A DNA stretch of 64,000 nt from Limnanthes douglasii subsp. nivea (GCA_036936605.1 JAUPFV010000004.1:137091473-137155472); one strand, 5' to 3'. Shown: positions 47,771 through 57,707, numbered from the stretch's first letter. Translations and numbers: made by a program. The notes: generated by a model from the sequence alone, not told the origin.

Positions 47771-47990
47771 CACTCTCCTTTAAACTTTATCCGCGGATTG
47801 CATTCCTCCTCACTCACTCAATATACCCATTTCATCGCGTAGAACACAGGTTGCAACCTCACTCTGATATTATGTTAGAATATGAAAAAGTAATATGCAG
47901 AGAGAATAATAACTCAATGTATTAAATTGTAGCACAAAATAGCTTTAAATAGCTTACAAAAAATGTTACATATTTCAGTCAATTCTAACA
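47771..47990 (-). mobile_element. Miniature (TRIM-like) retrotransposon fragment
   Basis: On the minus strand: a 118-bp LTR-like block bounded by TGTTAGAATTG and ATTCTAACA (47990-47873), then TAATATCAGAGT, three changes from a tRNA-Met primer site, then only about 90 bp with no coding content, then a purine tract and the next LTR at 47770. A short LTR, primer site and tiny interior are the traits of terminal-repeat retrotransposons in miniature. Confidence 0.45.
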
Positions 47991-48925
47991 CTTTTTTATA
48001 AGACTAAAATGAAGGGTATAGCGAAATTAATTAATTGGAGAGTCTAAGAGTCTCCTCCAAAGTTCAATATATTCTTTAAGTTCTATGTATCTTCTCCTTC
48101 TTTTTAGAACCAATAATCTCTTTTAGAATAATCTTTGATTCGTTGAACCATCAAATTATAGTTGTTCTACCAATATATTTTATATTTTATGCCCTACATA
48201 AGGAGGCACATATGCCAATAAATTCCCCCTTCAACCTATGTAAAGGCAATGTGAATCCTATTTTTTATCTGCAGACTTCGAGCTTGTTGAGAGATACTGT
48301 TTTTTTCATCATGTCTGAACTCTTTTTATTCGTATGAAAACACTATTTCAGAACTATCATTGAGAGTGGTTACTAGAGCTTGCAATTATTCAGAGTGTAA
48401 CACGTGACATCGAAACCGATTTTTTTGTTGTAAGTATGATCACTCCATATTTCAAACCTTAAATACTTACCATTTTACTTTTACTTTAATATTTTTACTA
48501 TTTATCATTTATTGTTTACTATTTTACCATTTACCTTAACTAAATTACTATTTAATTTGACATTTTTAATTTTTATCCAAACCATTAAACCTTAACTGAA
48601 TTGGATCTGTTTATATAAAGAAAAAAAACCCGACCCTGGTACAACTAAATTTAAATCCATCTACTGCAATTCATTCACCCTGGACTTGCGCCACCCAAAA
48701 TACTGAACATAAATGTAAATCACACTACCAGTAGATGGATTTTTGGAAAAGGCCGACGGGTCACTAAAGCTACCTCATCCCAAAATATTCATTCACTCCG
48801 GACTTTGTAATGTCAATTAACGGTTATACTAATGTGTTGTTTGGATTACGTACCACCTCCTTGCTACAAAACTTGTTTGCTTGTTATAACTGATGAAACC
48901 TTTATCGTCCAGAGTTCAACAGTCG
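47991..48925. other. Non-coding, with a small foldback
   Basis: No gene. A perfect 14-bp inverted repeat, AAATCCATCTACTG (48653-48666) with its complement at 48729-48742, bounds 90 bp and may be a small foldback element. A short plus frame at 48143-48337 has no family match. Confidence 0.45.
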
Positions 48926-49129
48926 ATTAAAAGTTATTATTCAAGAACATGGGAACTTTGTAGGAAATAGTGGAAACTTTATGGAAAATAATGAGCAATT
49001 ATGGGAACAAGAACTAAGAAAATTCTTCTTTGTAAAAATCTTCTTATTCTTTATTGTTCTCCTTAGTATCTATTTGTTTATGCAACATTATTTTTATATG
49101 AGTAGATACAACTACCTGCCTAACCAACA
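48926..49129 (-). repeat. Chimeric copia LTR, left copy (3' LTR)
   Basis: Starts ATTAAAAGTTATTATTCAAG and ends CTGCCTAACCAACA. Blocks shared with the right copy include GGGAACAAGAACT, ATTCTTTATTGTT and CAACATTATTTTTATATGAG. Confidence 0.88.
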
Positions 49130-49139
49130 TCACTATTTT

Positions 49140-49563
49140 CCACTCCGATGAAGCTCCTCATGTCCTTCAACTTGATCATTGCAAGTTTCTTCTTAGTCAG
49201 CTTAATGAAGTACTTCATGATCCTCTGGTCAGAGTCCTCAGCTCCCAAGTGAGTATCTTTATTGGTTGAAATAACCTAAAAACACCACTATTAATTGTGA
49301 GGATATTGACATCAAAGGTTCCACCACCAATATCAAATACAAGGATTTTCTTCTCACCACTTGTCTTGCCCAAACCATAGGCGATTGCAGCATCATTAGG
49401 ATCATTAATAATTCTTGCTACACTAAGCCTTGCAATTGCGGCATGTCTCTAGGCATTGTTGAAGTATGCAGGAACAACGAAAACAACATCCTTGATTTTC
49501 TTTCTAAGGAAAGCTTCATCTATAGTCTTCATCTTAACCCGAATCATAACACTGAATTCTTTT
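49140..49563 (-). pseudogene. Captured Hsp70 (BiP-type) chaperone fragment
   Basis: The minus strand encodes about 140 residues of the Hsp70 nucleotide-binding domain. It begins KEFSVMIRVKMK and continues with FLRKKIKDVVFVVPAYFNNA (family: EISAMILxKMKExAExFLGKKIKDAVVTVPAYFNDA). A TAG then replaces the Gln of the usual AQRQA. Next come [20 protein letters not shown] and [16 protein letters not shown], the phosphate-binding loop. After a one-base shift, [19 protein letters not shown] follows. The MxYFIKLxKKK ending favours ER-lumenal BiP over cytosolic Hsp70. Coding sequence runs on with no intron, as expected for a cDNA-derived piece. It is not a functional chaperone. Confidence 0.92.
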
Positions 49564-50162
49564 GGATTTTCAACAAACTTCCAAGTCTGATTTTTCTTAA
49601 CCGAAACGATTTCAGCCTCCATCGCTTCAATCCACTCGTTCACACCCTTAGCCTCTTTATAGAAATTTGCTTCACCGTTAACTGTGAGTAACAATCGTTT
49701 ACATTCCTCCATAAAAACATAGTCATTGAGATACTTGGATTTCGTGACTATTCTTGTAGATCTTCTCAAAACTGAACCAATATCGATATTTCCCTCCTCA
49801 CACACGTATTTGTGTGTATTTATATCGATATTTTCGACTTCAACCTCTTCATCGATCTCGTGTACTTGATCAACGATAAGTTTTTCATCCATATCAACAA
49901 CTTTGAACATATTGGAATCACTACACTCCTCATGTTCCCTCCAAATCCAGCCTTTGTATTCTATAAATATCACATATCGACTCACAATAACCTTTTTTTT
50001 CCTCGGATCGTAAAGATGGTATTCTTTGGAGCCTGGTTCGGTTCCAAGATTTGTGAGTGGATGTGACCTCTCGTAAAGTTTTTTTAGATGTGCGCCATCG
50101 ATTTTCACATGAGTCACACAACCAAATATCCTCAAGTATTCGATATTCGGTTTCTTACCCAT
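49449..50162 (-). pseudogene. In-frame fusion of copia polyprotein to BiP fragment
   Basis: An uninterrupted 237-codon minus frame. Its first 200 residues are copia: MGKKPNIEYLRIFGCVTHVK (consensus xGxKPxxxHLRxFGCxxxVK), a poly-basic stretch, then LRRSTRIVTKSKYLNDYVFM and MEAEIVSVKKNQTWKFVENP, the start of the RT region (AMxxEIxSIxKNxTWxLVxxP). At about 49563 it passes without a break into the Hsp70 sequence and stops at a TAG after PAYFNNA. The junction thus preserves the frame of both partners. Confidence 0.9.
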
Positions 50163-50999
50163 GTAGCACTCGTATGGCGTCTGATATTCTAAAGATTTAG
50201 TGGGAACTCGATTAATGAGATAAGTCGAGTGTCATACTACATATCCCCATAAGTAATTTGGAAGCCTCATACCTTTCAACATACTTCTGGTCATCTCCAT
50301 CAAAGTCATATTTTGCCTCTTTATAACTCTGTTTTACTGTGGTGTGTAGGGAGCAGTCAAGTGCCTTGTGATACAATTCTCTTCACTGAAGATGTTGAAC
50401 TCAATCAATGCAAAATCTCCTCCTCGATTAGTTCAAAATGTTTTGATTACTTGCCCGATCTGCTTCTGAACCGTGGCCTTAAAGCATTTAGAATGGTCAA
50501 ATGATTTGATTTTCTCCTTCATGAGTATGCTTCACATATATCTTGAATGGTCATCAATCAAAACAAAAACATACCTGTTTTGAGTAGGATTTGATGGCGA
50601 GATCGGACCACACAGGTCACTGTGCACGACTTCGAGAGCTCGTGACGCACGGTACCTCATCTTTGTTGGAAACGAGTCGTGTGTTTGTTTTCCAGCTAGA
50701 CAGGATTTACAAGCCTCAATTTTTACTCCAATCTTTGGCATACCTATCATCATATTTTTATCTCCTATCAATTTCAAAGTCTTAAAATTCGCGTGACCAA
50801 GCCTTTGATGCCACTTCCAATTCTCATCGATTTTACCTTGTAAGCAGAGGCTACTCCTTATTTTCATGCTTGCTTTATAAAGTCGATTGGAATTTCTTGT
50901 TACATTAAACAACACCTTTCCATATGGATTGAGAAATGTCAAATAATCATCATTTATTATTACTTCACATCCACTTTCTGTTGATTTCCCAAGGCTCAA
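50163..50999 (-). pseudogene. Copia pre-integrase and integrase of the chimeric element
   Basis: The minus frame 50532-50999 (155 codons) reads WKWHQRLGHANFKTLKLI, then CKSCLAGKQTHDSFP (the HHCC finger), RALEVVHSDLCGPISP with the first catalytic Asp, and YVFVLIDDHSRYM. Beyond 50530 the frame is broken, but TNRGGDFALIEF is visible at about 50430 with Asn for the second catalytic Asp (SDRGGEF), then LWGYVV and STYLINRVPTKSLEYQTPYE. Integrase is inactive by these changes. Confidence 0.9.
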
Positions 51000-52161
51000 A
51001 ACGTTATGTTTCAGATCAAGTACATAATATATATATATATATATATATCTTTTAATGACCTTTGCTCACCAGACCTGCAAATAAATATAATGGTTCCTCT
51101 ACCATTTATATCAACATTTGATCCATCACCGAATTTCACTCTTCCTATGTCTCGTTCATTCAACTCAACAAAAAATTATTCGTTACTTGTCATATGATTG
51201 CTTGTTTCATTGTCTAAGTACCAATTTTCGGCATCCCTTGCAACGAGTTCAAGCTTACTTGGTTTTACTTTCTCCACGTAAAATAACACTACTTCATGCA
51301 TATACAATGCACCATCAGATTCTTGTGTCTTAATCACATTAACTTCCTATTTTTGTACTCTCTCGGAGAATAATCTCATAAATGACCCTTCTTATCGCAT
51401 CGATAACACACAACCTTAGAGTGATATTTATGTTTTTTGTCTTTCGATTGCTTCCGATTGGCAGCTTGGTCGTTATCTCTTTCTCTCCTGCGGTTTCCAC
51501 CGTAACAGCCACTTGAGCCCTATCTATTCGAGTGCACAGACATAAGCTTTTATGTTCATATACATGTGTTTTATTTCCTATACGCTCTTCATATGCTTTT
51601 AATCTTCCAAAAATGTCTTCAAATCCTGTTGTGTTAAGATCAAGAACTTGTTCAGGTAAAGCGATTATATGTATGTATTTGTGTCTCATTAGAATTTTAA
51701 GAAACTTCTTCACCAGTTTCGATTCCTCAATTATTTGACCTAGAGATGCACTTCTTGATGACAGTTCCAGTACTTTCCCTGCAATCAATGATATTTTCTT
51801 AGTCATTCATTATCAATCTATCAAATTCAGCATTCAACGTCTGCAACCGAGCCTTTGTAACACGGTCTGCTCCCATGTATCGAGTTTTAATTTCCTCTCA
51901 CATATCTTTTACGGTTTCCTGTTCTCCAATTTGCAGGATTAACAATTCTGATATCGATTGGAATGACAAGGCTATTGCAACATCGTTTTTCTCTGTATCA
52001 TTTCCTCCTAGTTCAATAAAATCCAACACTTTGTGAACCCTCAACGCTACCTTCATCCGCATTTCCCACACGGTTTAAATCGTCGAAGTTAACATTGGAA
52101 GTTTAATCGAGGATGGTCCTCGTGACAGCGTCGACATCATCGATGTTGAGTCTCTCTCCAT
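51000..52161 (-). pseudogene. Copia gag-protease of the chimeric element
   Basis: The minus-strand ATG at 52161 starts MERDSTSMMSTLSRGPSSIK. Then come VWEMRMKVALRVHKVLDFIE and DVAIALSFQSISELLILQIG (a Retrotran_gag/UBN2-type Gag), and frame 51339-51806 (155 codons) with SLGQIIEESKLVKKFLKIL and DLNTTGFEDIFGRLKAYEER. A CCHC knuckle follows as VVCYRCDKKG with a changed second half. Protease remnants (YLDNETSNHMTSNE, VKFGDGSNVDINGRGTI) lie at 51080-51240; the active DTG/DSG triplet reads DNE. A TA-repeat (51029-51048) sits in the linker. Confidence 0.88.
51029..51048. repeat. TA microsatellite
   Basis: About ten TA units inside the protease-integrase linker of the chimeric copia. Confidence 0.9.
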
Positions 52162-52172
52162 CACGATCTTGC

Positions 52173-52184
52173 GCTCTGATACCA
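52173..52184 (-). promoter_or_regulatory. tRNA-Met primer-binding site of the chimeric copia
   Basis: Minus strand TGGTATCAGAGC, exact. It abuts the right LTR at 52185. Confidence 0.9.
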
Positions 52185-52378
52185 ATTAAAAGTTATTATC
52201 AAGAACATGTGAAAATACAGTGGGAACTATGTGGTATATAGTGAGAAACTATGGGAACAAGAACTGAGAAAATTATTCTCTGTAAAACTCTTTTATTCTT
52301 TATTGTTTTTCTTAGTATCTGTTTGTTTAGGCAACATTATTTTTATATGAGTAGTTACAACTACCTGCCTAACCAATA
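52185..52378 (-). repeat. Chimeric copia LTR, right copy (5' LTR)
   Basis: Collinear with 48926-49129. Beyond 52378 the repeated motif ACAACTTGCCTAACAA / TCAACTTGCATAACAA may be more LTR or flanking sequence. Confidence 0.88.
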
Positions 52379-52817
52379 CTACAACTTGCCTAACAAACGT
52401 CAACTTGCATAACAAATTCAAGATTAGCCAACATTGGTATCGTTGTTAATGTAAGGATCTCTATCGCAAAAGGTGAATTCTATACTTATGAATTGGTATT
52501 TGATTTTATGGTAACAATACATATTTTTATTGAAACATGTTGTAGTAACTCCTCTACTTTACTTTACCATGAGTAACATAGTGGGAACTATATTATTTTT
52601 TTAGGATTTTGTTTGTAATTTATAATTTTGTTCAAGAGGGAAAATTTGAGTATGAAACAATCAGACACATTAGCTGATGGCTGACGCTGACACTTTGTTG
52701 CATTGCATAATAATGTAAACAATCATGGTGTTGCAAGACTCTACAAAGGCTAAAGTTTTGTATGTGCTAAGATGGAAGAGTGGAAACTTGGCCACAAACC
52801 AAGACCACACTGAAGTT
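52379..52817. other. No recognised gene
   Basis: Non-coding sequence of mixed composition between the chimeric copia and the minisatellite. Confidence 0.45.
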
Positions 52818-52978
52818 GAGCTTCAACTTTATGATAAAGAAATCGGCGACATAATAAGACCTCTCCGAATTTGGGCTTCAACTCGATAATAAACAAATCG
52901 ACCACATCCCAAGACCTTTCCAAATTTGAGCTTCAACTTTATGATAAACAAATCAGACGCATCCCAAGCATTGAAGTA
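52818..52978. repeat. 55-bp minisatellite, three copies
   Basis: Units start GAGCTTCAACTTTATGATAAA (52818), GGGCTTCAACTCGATAATAAA (52873) and GAGCTTCAACTTTATGATAAA (52928), each followed by CAAATCGxxxxCATxCCAAGACC. Units differ at several sites. Confidence 0.85.
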
Positions 52979-52996
52979 CCACAACGCATGCTTAAT

Positions 52997-53199
52997 GCCC
53001 TGAAATGGTAGCCAAGTTGGTGTAGTAGATGAGTTCGTGACCAAAAGGTCATACATTCGACCCTCTCTACAAATTCTTTCTTGGTTGAGTCTATCACCTT
53101 GTGATTTATTTTCTGGTATTAATTTGCAGGCTATAGATTTGGTTTACCGGCTATGGCGTCAGAATATGATTTACCTTGTGTGCACTCGTTGAGACAAAT
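52997..53199 (+). mobile_element. tRNA-derived SINE, old copy
   Basis: A-box region GGTAGCCAAGTTGG, B-box region GGTCATACATTCGACCC, then the family body (CTATCACCTTGTG, TTTGCAGGCTAT, TTACCTTGTGTGCACTC). It stops before the usual GCGGGTTCCC end. The 11-bp flanks GCATGCTTAAT (52986-52996 and 53200-53210) are identical, showing a real insertion. Confidence 0.85.
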
Positions 53200-53210
53200 G
53201 CATGCTTAAT

Positions 53211-53544
53211 TTTGTAGGTAAATTAATTTGTAAATAACTCAAAATTATTAAATGTAGAGACATGAATGACGTCTTTTATTTACTGAATAGGTTACAGAAA
53301 AATCTATCTATTGCAATTCATTCATGGTCTATAATGCAATTCATTAGAAAATTATTTATTCATGTACACATTTTATCGTTTTTTATAGCATAAATTATAT
53401 GGATAAGTAGAAAAGAGCATTAAGAATATGAGGTTTAAAATTAGGGTAGAAAATAGATTCAGTAAAGAGAAGGGTGAGATTCCAAATCAAGGAAGAAGTA
53501 GGCTGTTGGCAAATGTGTATTAAATTAAGATTTGAGTTTAGCCG
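53211..53544. other. No gene
   Basis: AT-rich spacer between two SINE copies; nothing recognised. Confidence 0.45.
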
Positions 53545-53765
53545 TGGTTTTTTTTTCTAGAGGAACCCGCAGCCGCTACTCAAAGTGCAATGAATGCGCA
53601 CATGGTAAACCCTCAGTCTGACGCAATAACCTGCGAACCAACGCTAGAAGGTAAATCACACAAGGTGACAGGCTCAGCCGAGAAAGCGTATGTAGAGGGA
53701 TTCGAACTCATGACCTTTAGTCACAAGCATGTCTTACTCAACTAACTCGGCTACCTCTTGGGGGC
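53545..53765 (-). mobile_element. tRNA-derived SINE, full-length copy
   Basis: Minus-strand copy: 5' end at about 53765 (GGCCCCCAAGAGGTAGCCGAG), A box and B box (GGTCATGAGTTCGAATCC) intact, family body, and a poly-A tail seen as poly-T at 53548-53556. RNA polymerase III would start here in an active copy. Target duplication is not clear. Confidence 0.85.
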
Positions 53766-54423
53766 CGTAAATGAGTGGGTTGTTTTAACTAAATGGGATA
53801 AAAAGGTAGATGTAAATGAAAATTTAGTTAAGGTGAATGATAAATTAATAAAAATAAATAATAAATATTTGAGTTAAATAAAAAAATGTTAAAGTTAAAA
53901 TAAAATGATAAAAAAATTTAAAAATATATATATATTAGGTATGAGATATGTAATGGTTATAACAAAAGCAGGTTCGTTTATAGGTTTTAAATATTTAAAT
54001 TAAATAGTAAAAATATTAAAATAAAAATAAAATAATACAAAAATTAAAGAAATATTAATTTTGGGGTCTCAGATGTGGAATGGTTATAACAAAAACGGAT
54101 TAACTTGGATGCACTTGTCACACTTCGTTTAATTGATCCGTAAACAACCATATATGAAGCTGATGAAAAACAAAAATAACTAGTTTTTATCAAGAAAATA
54201 AAAATTCAATAACCTTTTTGCAATTGGTAACCAACTAGACTAAAAAATTTAAATGTAAACAAAACAAGTTTTAAGTTTCTAACATATTATTAATTAACTT
54301 TTCCATATAATTGGATTGAATTGCTTTGGAAAATTGAGAAGGGCGATTACAATATATAACTTAAACTTTTTTATATTTTAAATTTTAAATATGAGTCCAT
54401 GGAATTAAAATGATAAATCCTCT
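53766..54423. other. AT-rich filler
   Basis: Poly-A/T-rich, no gene. Short diverged internal duplication (GGTATGAGATATGTAATGG at about 53938 and GGTCTCAGATGTGGAATGG at about 54065, both followed by TTATAACAAAAxCxGG). Confidence 0.45.
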
Positions 54424-54429
54424 AATCAA

Positions 54430-55343
54430 ATGATAAAAGACAAAAATTTCTGGACCATCCATTCTGGATCCAATCCATCGTGGATATGGAGGAAAATTCT
54501 TCGTTTGCGCCCTTTGGCAAGTAATTTATACAGGGTGGCTATTGGCAATGGTAAAACTACTTCCTTCTGGTATGACCCTTGGCTTCTTTCAAAGTCTCTG
54601 GCTTCTCATTATGGAGAAAGCATTATAAGTGACTCTCGTCTGGGAGCTAATCTTAAAGTATCGGAAATCATTCACAATGGAAACTGGAACTGGCCAGCTG
54701 ATATCAGACCAGCAAGAGCCCGAAGTAGACTACATCTACTTGAAATTAATAACCTCATCCAATCTCTTCCCCCTTAACATCGCCTCCATCGATGTTCCGT
54801 TCTGGACGGCAAAAGCAGGAAATTCTTCGTTCACTATCAAGGACACTTATAACGCAATTCGGTTCGCCCAACCCCGAAGTAGGTTGGGCCGGGTTAGTAT
54901 GGCACAAATATAACATTCCTCGTCACTCCTTTATTCTTTGGCTTGATATTTTAGGCAAGCTTGTAACCAGAGACAAAATTCTCGGTTGGGGACTAAACAC
55001 CCCCACTGACTGTGTCATTTGCAATTCTGATTCTGAATCTATCTCCCATATTCTCTATGAGTGTAGATTCACTCAGAATATTTGGTCCTATGCTAGTTCT
55101 AAGCTAGGATTTCCGTTCTCTTCTTCGTGCTGGCAATCTTGGATTATCGAGGTGTCAAAATGGTCTAACTCTCGTGACCATTTTATCTGGCGTACTTGCT
55201 TTGGCGCGGTTACATACCACGTCTGGAAGGAGCGGAATGCAAGAATTTTTGGTTCCGCTCCATCCCTAGATTCTTTAACATTCCATCGTATTGTAGATGA
55301 TCTACGATTCAGATTCCAGGGTACCAAGATCAGCTGGCCATAG
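54430..55343 (+). pseudogene. LINE ORF2 C-terminal zf-RVT region
   Basis: First frame 54430-54777: SNPSWIWRKILRLRPLASN and YRVAIGNGKTTSFWYDPWL, the post-RT motif (GxGxxxxFWxDPWL). A frameshift at about 54770 leads to DVPFWTAKAGNSSFTIKDTY, and another at about 54880 leads to the frame ending at 55343: GLVWHKYNIPRHSFILWLDI, then LGWGLNTPTDCVICNSDSES, ISHILYECRFTQNIWSYA (the Cys-Cys-His-Cys finger) and AVTYHVWKERNARIFGS. Only two frameshifts, so this copy is moderately young. It is non-functional because RT itself is absent. Confidence 0.92.
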
Positions 55344-55546
55344 TATAATATTATGCTTCATCTGCTTACTCTACTTTTTATTTGCAGGATTTACTCTCTC
55401 CAAGACTTCAAGCAATCCTCCAGTCGATCTGTTCAAGTCCGAAGTCCGAGCCTCGATTATGTCCCATCAGCAGACAGAGATCTTATGACTCCTATGTTCT
55501 ATGTTGTACTTCTTAACCAAACTCTCTTTCGATTAAATGTCTCCTC

Positions 55547-55558
55547 GGGGTATGCCCC
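55547..55558 (+). other. LINE 3' terminal stem-loop GGGGTATGCCCC
   Basis: A 4-bp GC stem with TATG-type loop in the LINE 3' UTR, followed by AAAGTTTATTTTACCAAAAAAA. This stem-loop and tail resemble the conserved ends of plant L1 elements, thought to be recognised by the LINE reverse transcriptase. Confidence 0.6.
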
Positions 55559-55620
55559 AAGTATCTTGTATGAACTATTTCCATTAATTTAAAGTTTATT
55601 TTACCAAAAAAATAATAATA

Positions 55621-56889
55621 TAATTTTGTTATTACGTATGAAATCTAATGATCTTATATTTAGGCGGTTCACTGTTATTTATACGGACTACAAATGAATT
55701 CTTATTTTCGTGAGTTGGATGTTTGACGTAATAAATCCGGAATAATATTTTATTAGTAACTCACAACATAATTAAATATAGTTTCTTTTTATTATTATTT
55801 GGATATTATGTATGAAATATAGCTTTATGAGGAGTCTCTTTGTTATTGAGTTGGAGCGTAGTAAAACTTAAGGACTATATAATGATTTAATAATATATTT
55901 GAATAGTGTAATCTTTTTGTTCTTCTTTGAATTTGAGGGAGGTTGTCTTGTTTTTATTTTGTCAGTTGTTGTAGCTCCGTTTCATTTATTTTTTCTCCTT
56001 AGACGTCGTTGATCATGAAGAAATTATGCCCGCCATGTAAGCTAGATTTTGAAAAGTTAGAGAGCTTGGTTATATTAATTTTACTAGCAGAACTGTTATC
56101 GGAGACGTCTCCAACTTGGTTTGTACTTAATTTTTTATGTTTCATTAAAAACTTTTGTTGACCAAAACCTCCCTATAGGATAAAAAGCTCTATTTTTCCA
56201 AAGGAAAATAGTGCAGCTAACAATTAGTGGGCTTGTAGGATGTTACGCGCTTCTTCTTCGGCATGCTTCGATTTTTGTTGGATATGGATTAGTAGCCTCC
56301 CTAGTCTTTGGTGAAGGATGAAGTGAAGACTATATATAGATGTACTTGTTTTATGTGAGTATGTTATGTTGTAGATGTCGTGGACCTTGTGTTAGAGAAT
56401 TTACCGAATATCGTAGGTGACTTTGTGTAGATGGTAAGCATGTGTGCAACATAGTGGTGTTTGTATGAGAATATGCTTGGTAGCGATTAATGTAACAAAT
56501 GGTTATAATTTATATGATTGAAGATCTATGTGCTTGTTCAACTTTTGTGATGTCCTAGCGTTTCCTTACAATATTGGGCACAATATGACCCATTGCGTAG
56601 CCAAAACAATGGGAGTACCCCTCACCTAATTTGTGGGAGCAACCGATTCGGCCTATTGCGTAATATCATGGGTTTGGGGTAATTCACATATTATGTAGCC
56701 TCAGTGGGTGTGACCAATTAGCTCATTCGTATTATTTAGACTTATTTAGTATTTGCACAATATAGCCTCTTTGCATAACCCGTAGGGGTGGTCAGTGACC
56801 TGTTCGTGGTGTTGTAAGGATGAAGAGAAGTATGCAACAAACACATAAAAAGGTGAAAACATGAGATCGAGACGAAGATCACTTTGTGT
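55621..56889. other. No recognised gene
   Basis: Non-coding, with slightly higher G content on the plus strand from 56250. Several repeats of ATTGCGTA and CATATTATG between 56590 and 56800. No protein trace. Confidence 0.4.
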
Positions 56890-57175
56890 ATAGCATGGAG
56901 ATCACTTGAATATAAGTTTATATCCTTTGTGTTGCGGAGATGGAGATCATTTGACTTATAGTATTTTCTCTATCGTGGAGGTGGAGATCATTTGGCTTAT
57001 AACCTTTTGCTAGCATGAAAGTTGATATTACTTGGAAGATAGCCCTTTCGATTGTGGAGGTGGAGGTAATTTGGCTTACAACTTTTTTTATCATGGAGAT
57101 GGAGATTATTTAGCGTATAGTATGTTATATCGTGGAGATGATTTGGTGCATATTATGGAGATCACGTGGCGAATG
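56890..57175. repeat. 40-bp degenerate minisatellite, about seven copies
   Basis: A unit near ATCGTGGAGGTGGAGATCATTTGGCTTATA recurs at about 56893, 56934, 56974, 57013, 57053, 57092 and 57130. Spacing is 39-41 bp, shortening in the last copies. Units are heavily diverged. Confidence 0.8.
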
Positions 57176-57410
57176 GTTTGACAGCTCTTTCGTAGGTTGA
57201 ATTTTTTGGAGTTCGAGTTATAAAGAGAATCCATTGACGATGACTAAAAAGAAATTTGTAGAATATTCATGGTGATGGACTCAAGTGCAACATCGCCTAC
57301 AATTGTGTTGTGGTCAGATAGTTTGTTGACACAGCCGATGACTCGCTACTTGAGGTGGTAAGATGTTTGTGGTGTTGTTGTTGAGGGTAAAGTTCAGTTA
57401 TTAGGAGGCA

Positions 57411-57489
57411 TGCGTATGTAGAGGGACTCGAACTCATGACGTTTAGTCACAAGCATATCGTATTCAACCATCTCGGCTACTCTCTTGGG
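57411..57489 (-). mobile_element. SINE 5' fragment (tRNA-like part)
   Basis: Minus-strand A and B box part of the same SINE family (GGTCA-like B box, GAGTTCGAGTCCCTCTACATACGC). The SINE body is missing to the left. Confidence 0.75.
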
Positions 57490-57491
57490 AA

Positions 57492-57707
57492 AAAATAAAA
57501 TCTTTTTTTTTCGGAGGGAACCCGCAGCCGCTATTCAGAGTGCAATGATTGCGCACAGGGTAAACCCTCCGTCTGACGCGATAGCCTGTAAACCAACGCC
57601 AGAAGGTAAACCACACAAGGTGACAGGCTCAGCCGAGAAAGCGTATGTAAAGGAACTCGAACTACTCAATCAACTCGGCTACCTTTGGAAGACAAAATAA
57701 AATCTTT
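57492..57707 (-). mobile_element. SINE copy with 14-bp target duplication, inserted beside a SINE fragment
   Basis: SINE 57506-57692 flanked by identical AAAATAAAATCTTT (57492-57505 and 57694-57707). Poly-A seen as poly-T at its left end. The tRNA-like region has lost about 25 bp between A box and B box, so it could not be transcribed normally. It lies directly against the 5' end of the fragment at 57411. Confidence 0.88.

Larger units (their letters stand above)
48926..52378 (-). mobile_element. Chimeric copia retrotransposon carrying an Hsp70/BiP fragment
   Basis: LTR copies at 48926-49129 and 52185-52378 (about 200 bp each, roughly 85% alike by eye) enclose, on the minus strand, a perfect tRNA-Met primer site, gag, protease, integrase and the first residues of the RT region. 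RT and RNase H are absent. In their place, directly before a purine tract and the 3' LTR, lies a sense-strand Hsp70/BiP piece. The total is only about 3.45 kb, against about 4.5-5.5 kb for a full copia of this type. It can only have moved with enzymes supplied by another element. Flanking 5-bp duplications are not recognisable. Confidence 0.88.
54424..55610 (+). mobile_element. L1-type LINE, 5'-truncated 3' end
   Basis: Contains the C-terminal zf-RVT domain of ORF2 and a typical plant LINE 3' UTR. The truncated 5' end and retained 3' end are the usual result of incomplete reverse transcription. The tail CAAAAAAATAATAATA at 55605-55620 serves as the terminal A-rich run. Confidence 0.85.

Noticed and set aside
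49140..49563. A functional BiP/Hsp70 gene
   Set aside because: About 140 of some 660 residues are present, with a stop and a frameshift, between copia pol and an LTR.
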